A model generated the notes under the pieces. The model made no database searches. It was given only the letters and a program-made list of their open reading frames with translations, and was not told where the DNA came from. The position numbers and the translations under genes were made by a program. From Brachyspira suanatina (lineage in GTDB: Bacteria > Spirochaetota > Brachyspiria > Brachyspirales > Brachyspiraceae), in contig NZ_CVLB01000001.1 of the NCBI RefSeq assembly GCF_001049755.1, positions 62,001 to 126,000 of the forward strand: a stretch of DNA of 64,000 nt. The letters run 5' to 3'. Shown one piece after another: positions 63,549 to 64,000 of the stretch (position 1 is its first letter; every line of letters starts with the position of its first letter).

Positions 63549-63950
63549 ATGACTAAGCAATATAAAATCACAGTTAATGGAAAAACTTATGATGTATCAG
63601 TAGAGGAGATAAGACCTGTAGCTTCAAATAAAACAGTATCTACTATAGTTAATACACCAGTAAATACACCAAAACCAGCAGCATCAGCTGCAGTACCAAA
63701 AGCAGCAGCAGCTCCTGCAATTCCAATAGATGAGAATGCTATATCAGTAAAAGCAACTATGCCTGGTACTATAGTATCATTCAGCGTTGCAGTTGGAGAT
63801 AAAGTACAAGAAGGTCAGGTTGTAGCTATATTGGAAGCTATGAAAATGGAAAATGAAATTACTGCTCCAGCATCAGGAGAGGTAAAATCTATACATGTTG
63901 AAAAAGGTTCTTCAGTTGTAGAGGGTCAGGTTATATTACAAATTAAGTAA
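63549..63950 (+). CDS. Biotin carboxyl carrier protein of the decarboxylase
   Basis: A 133-aa protein. The N terminus (TKQYKITVNGKTYDVSVEEI) is followed by an Ala/Pro/Val-rich hinge of about 40 residues (PAASAAVPKAAAAPAIP) and a biotinyl domain, VKATMPGTIVSFSVAVGDKV with VAILEAMKMENEITAPASGE, whose Lys in EAMKM carries biotin. The ATG at 63549 is used: GGAGA at 63536 is its ribosome-binding site, while the TTG at 63534 lies within that site. Confidence 0.95.
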   Translation: MTKQYKITVNGKTYDVSVEEIRPVASNKTVSTIVNTPVNTPKPAASAAVPKAAAAPAIPIDENAISVKATMPGTIVSFSVAVGDKVQEGQVVAILEAMKMENEITAPASGEVKSIHVEKGSSVVEGQVILQIK

Positions 63951-63965
63951 TATAAAGGGGTGAAT

Positions 63966-64000
63966 ATGAATAAAGCTTTAGGTTTGGATTTTAACAATTT
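63966..64000 (+). CDS. Start of the next operon gene, probably the decarboxylase beta subunit (truncated)
   Basis: An ATG after AAGGGGTG opens a frame (MNKALGLDFNN) that runs off the window end, 15 bp after the biotin carrier gene. In decarboxylase operons the membrane beta subunit (OadB/MmdB) usually comes next, but 11 residues cannot prove this. Confidence 0.45.
   Translation, partial: MNKALGLDFNN

Overview
The window is strongly AT-rich, gene-dense DNA that fits an anaerobic, host-associated spirochaete, most probably Brachyspira. The reasons are flagellar genes in a spirochaete-like arrangement, many short Asn/Lys/Ile-rich lipoproteins, TPR and ankyrin proteins, oxygen-defence enzymes typical of anaerobes (rubrerythrin, an NADH oxidase/CoA-disulfide reductase relative), and a decarboxylase sodium-pump-type operon. 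The genus is an inference from gene content and base composition; no search was run.

Layout. 1-7037: end of a possible sulfatase-like gene, an orphan phage terminase-small-subunit-like gene, a lipoprotein, a membrane protein, a large TPR protein bracketed by 51-bp direct repeats, and an N-acylglucosamine 2-epimerase. 7195-10550: a small plus-strand cluster (EcsC-like, YkvA-like and macro-like proteins) and two lipoproteins that arose by a duplication which also copied the tail of flgD. 10655-17307: flagellar genes, with fliK-flgD on the minus strand and, divergently, a tight operon of a FliK-like protein, an FlhB C-terminal paralogue, a degenerate HD-GYP protein, yraN, a 42-aa protein and kdsD. 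17529-22319: a solute-binding lipoprotein and an McrBC type IV restriction locus whose mcrB is interrupted by one in-frame stop. 22925-31403: fabV, tRNA-Asp with rpsT, small secreted proteins, a TPR protein, a 944-aa YidC/sulfatase-like fusion and a flavin disulfide reductase. 31877-37355: rubrerythrin, a PIN-PhoH ATPase, an acetyltransferase, a lipoprotein hydrolase and a LysR regulator. 37785-43447: a dual-specificity phosphatase, then an FMN riboswitch and the riboflavin genes ribD, ribE, ribBA and ribH, with an Rpn-family nuclease gene inserted before ribH. 43666-49345: a decayed nucleotidyltransferase pair, two duplicated ankyrin lipoproteins and a TPR protein between them. 49850-58528: an orphan DUF5682-like protein and a TolC/MFP/RND efflux operon. 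58914-64000: two paralogous outer-membrane proteins, a lipoprotein, and a carboxyltransferase/OadG/biotin-carrier operon running off the end.

The most unusual content is in the gaps. At least seven intergenic copies of a nested inverted-repeat element (here called family A; modules CCCGCCCTTTAGGCTT, GCACCCGCCCAAG and AACGCACGGT, then their complements in reverse order) sit between genes and bracket accessory blocks such as McrBC. A second family (B, about 260-390 bp) carries a promoter-like TTGACA end and a hairpin with a GCGGCGGG loop. That hairpin also occurs alone between mcrB and mcrC and inside the riboflavin operon, and one copy has paired stem changes. Repeated local duplications (lipoproteins, ankyrin genes, flgD tail, TPR units, terminators) show that this region is reshaped by recombination.
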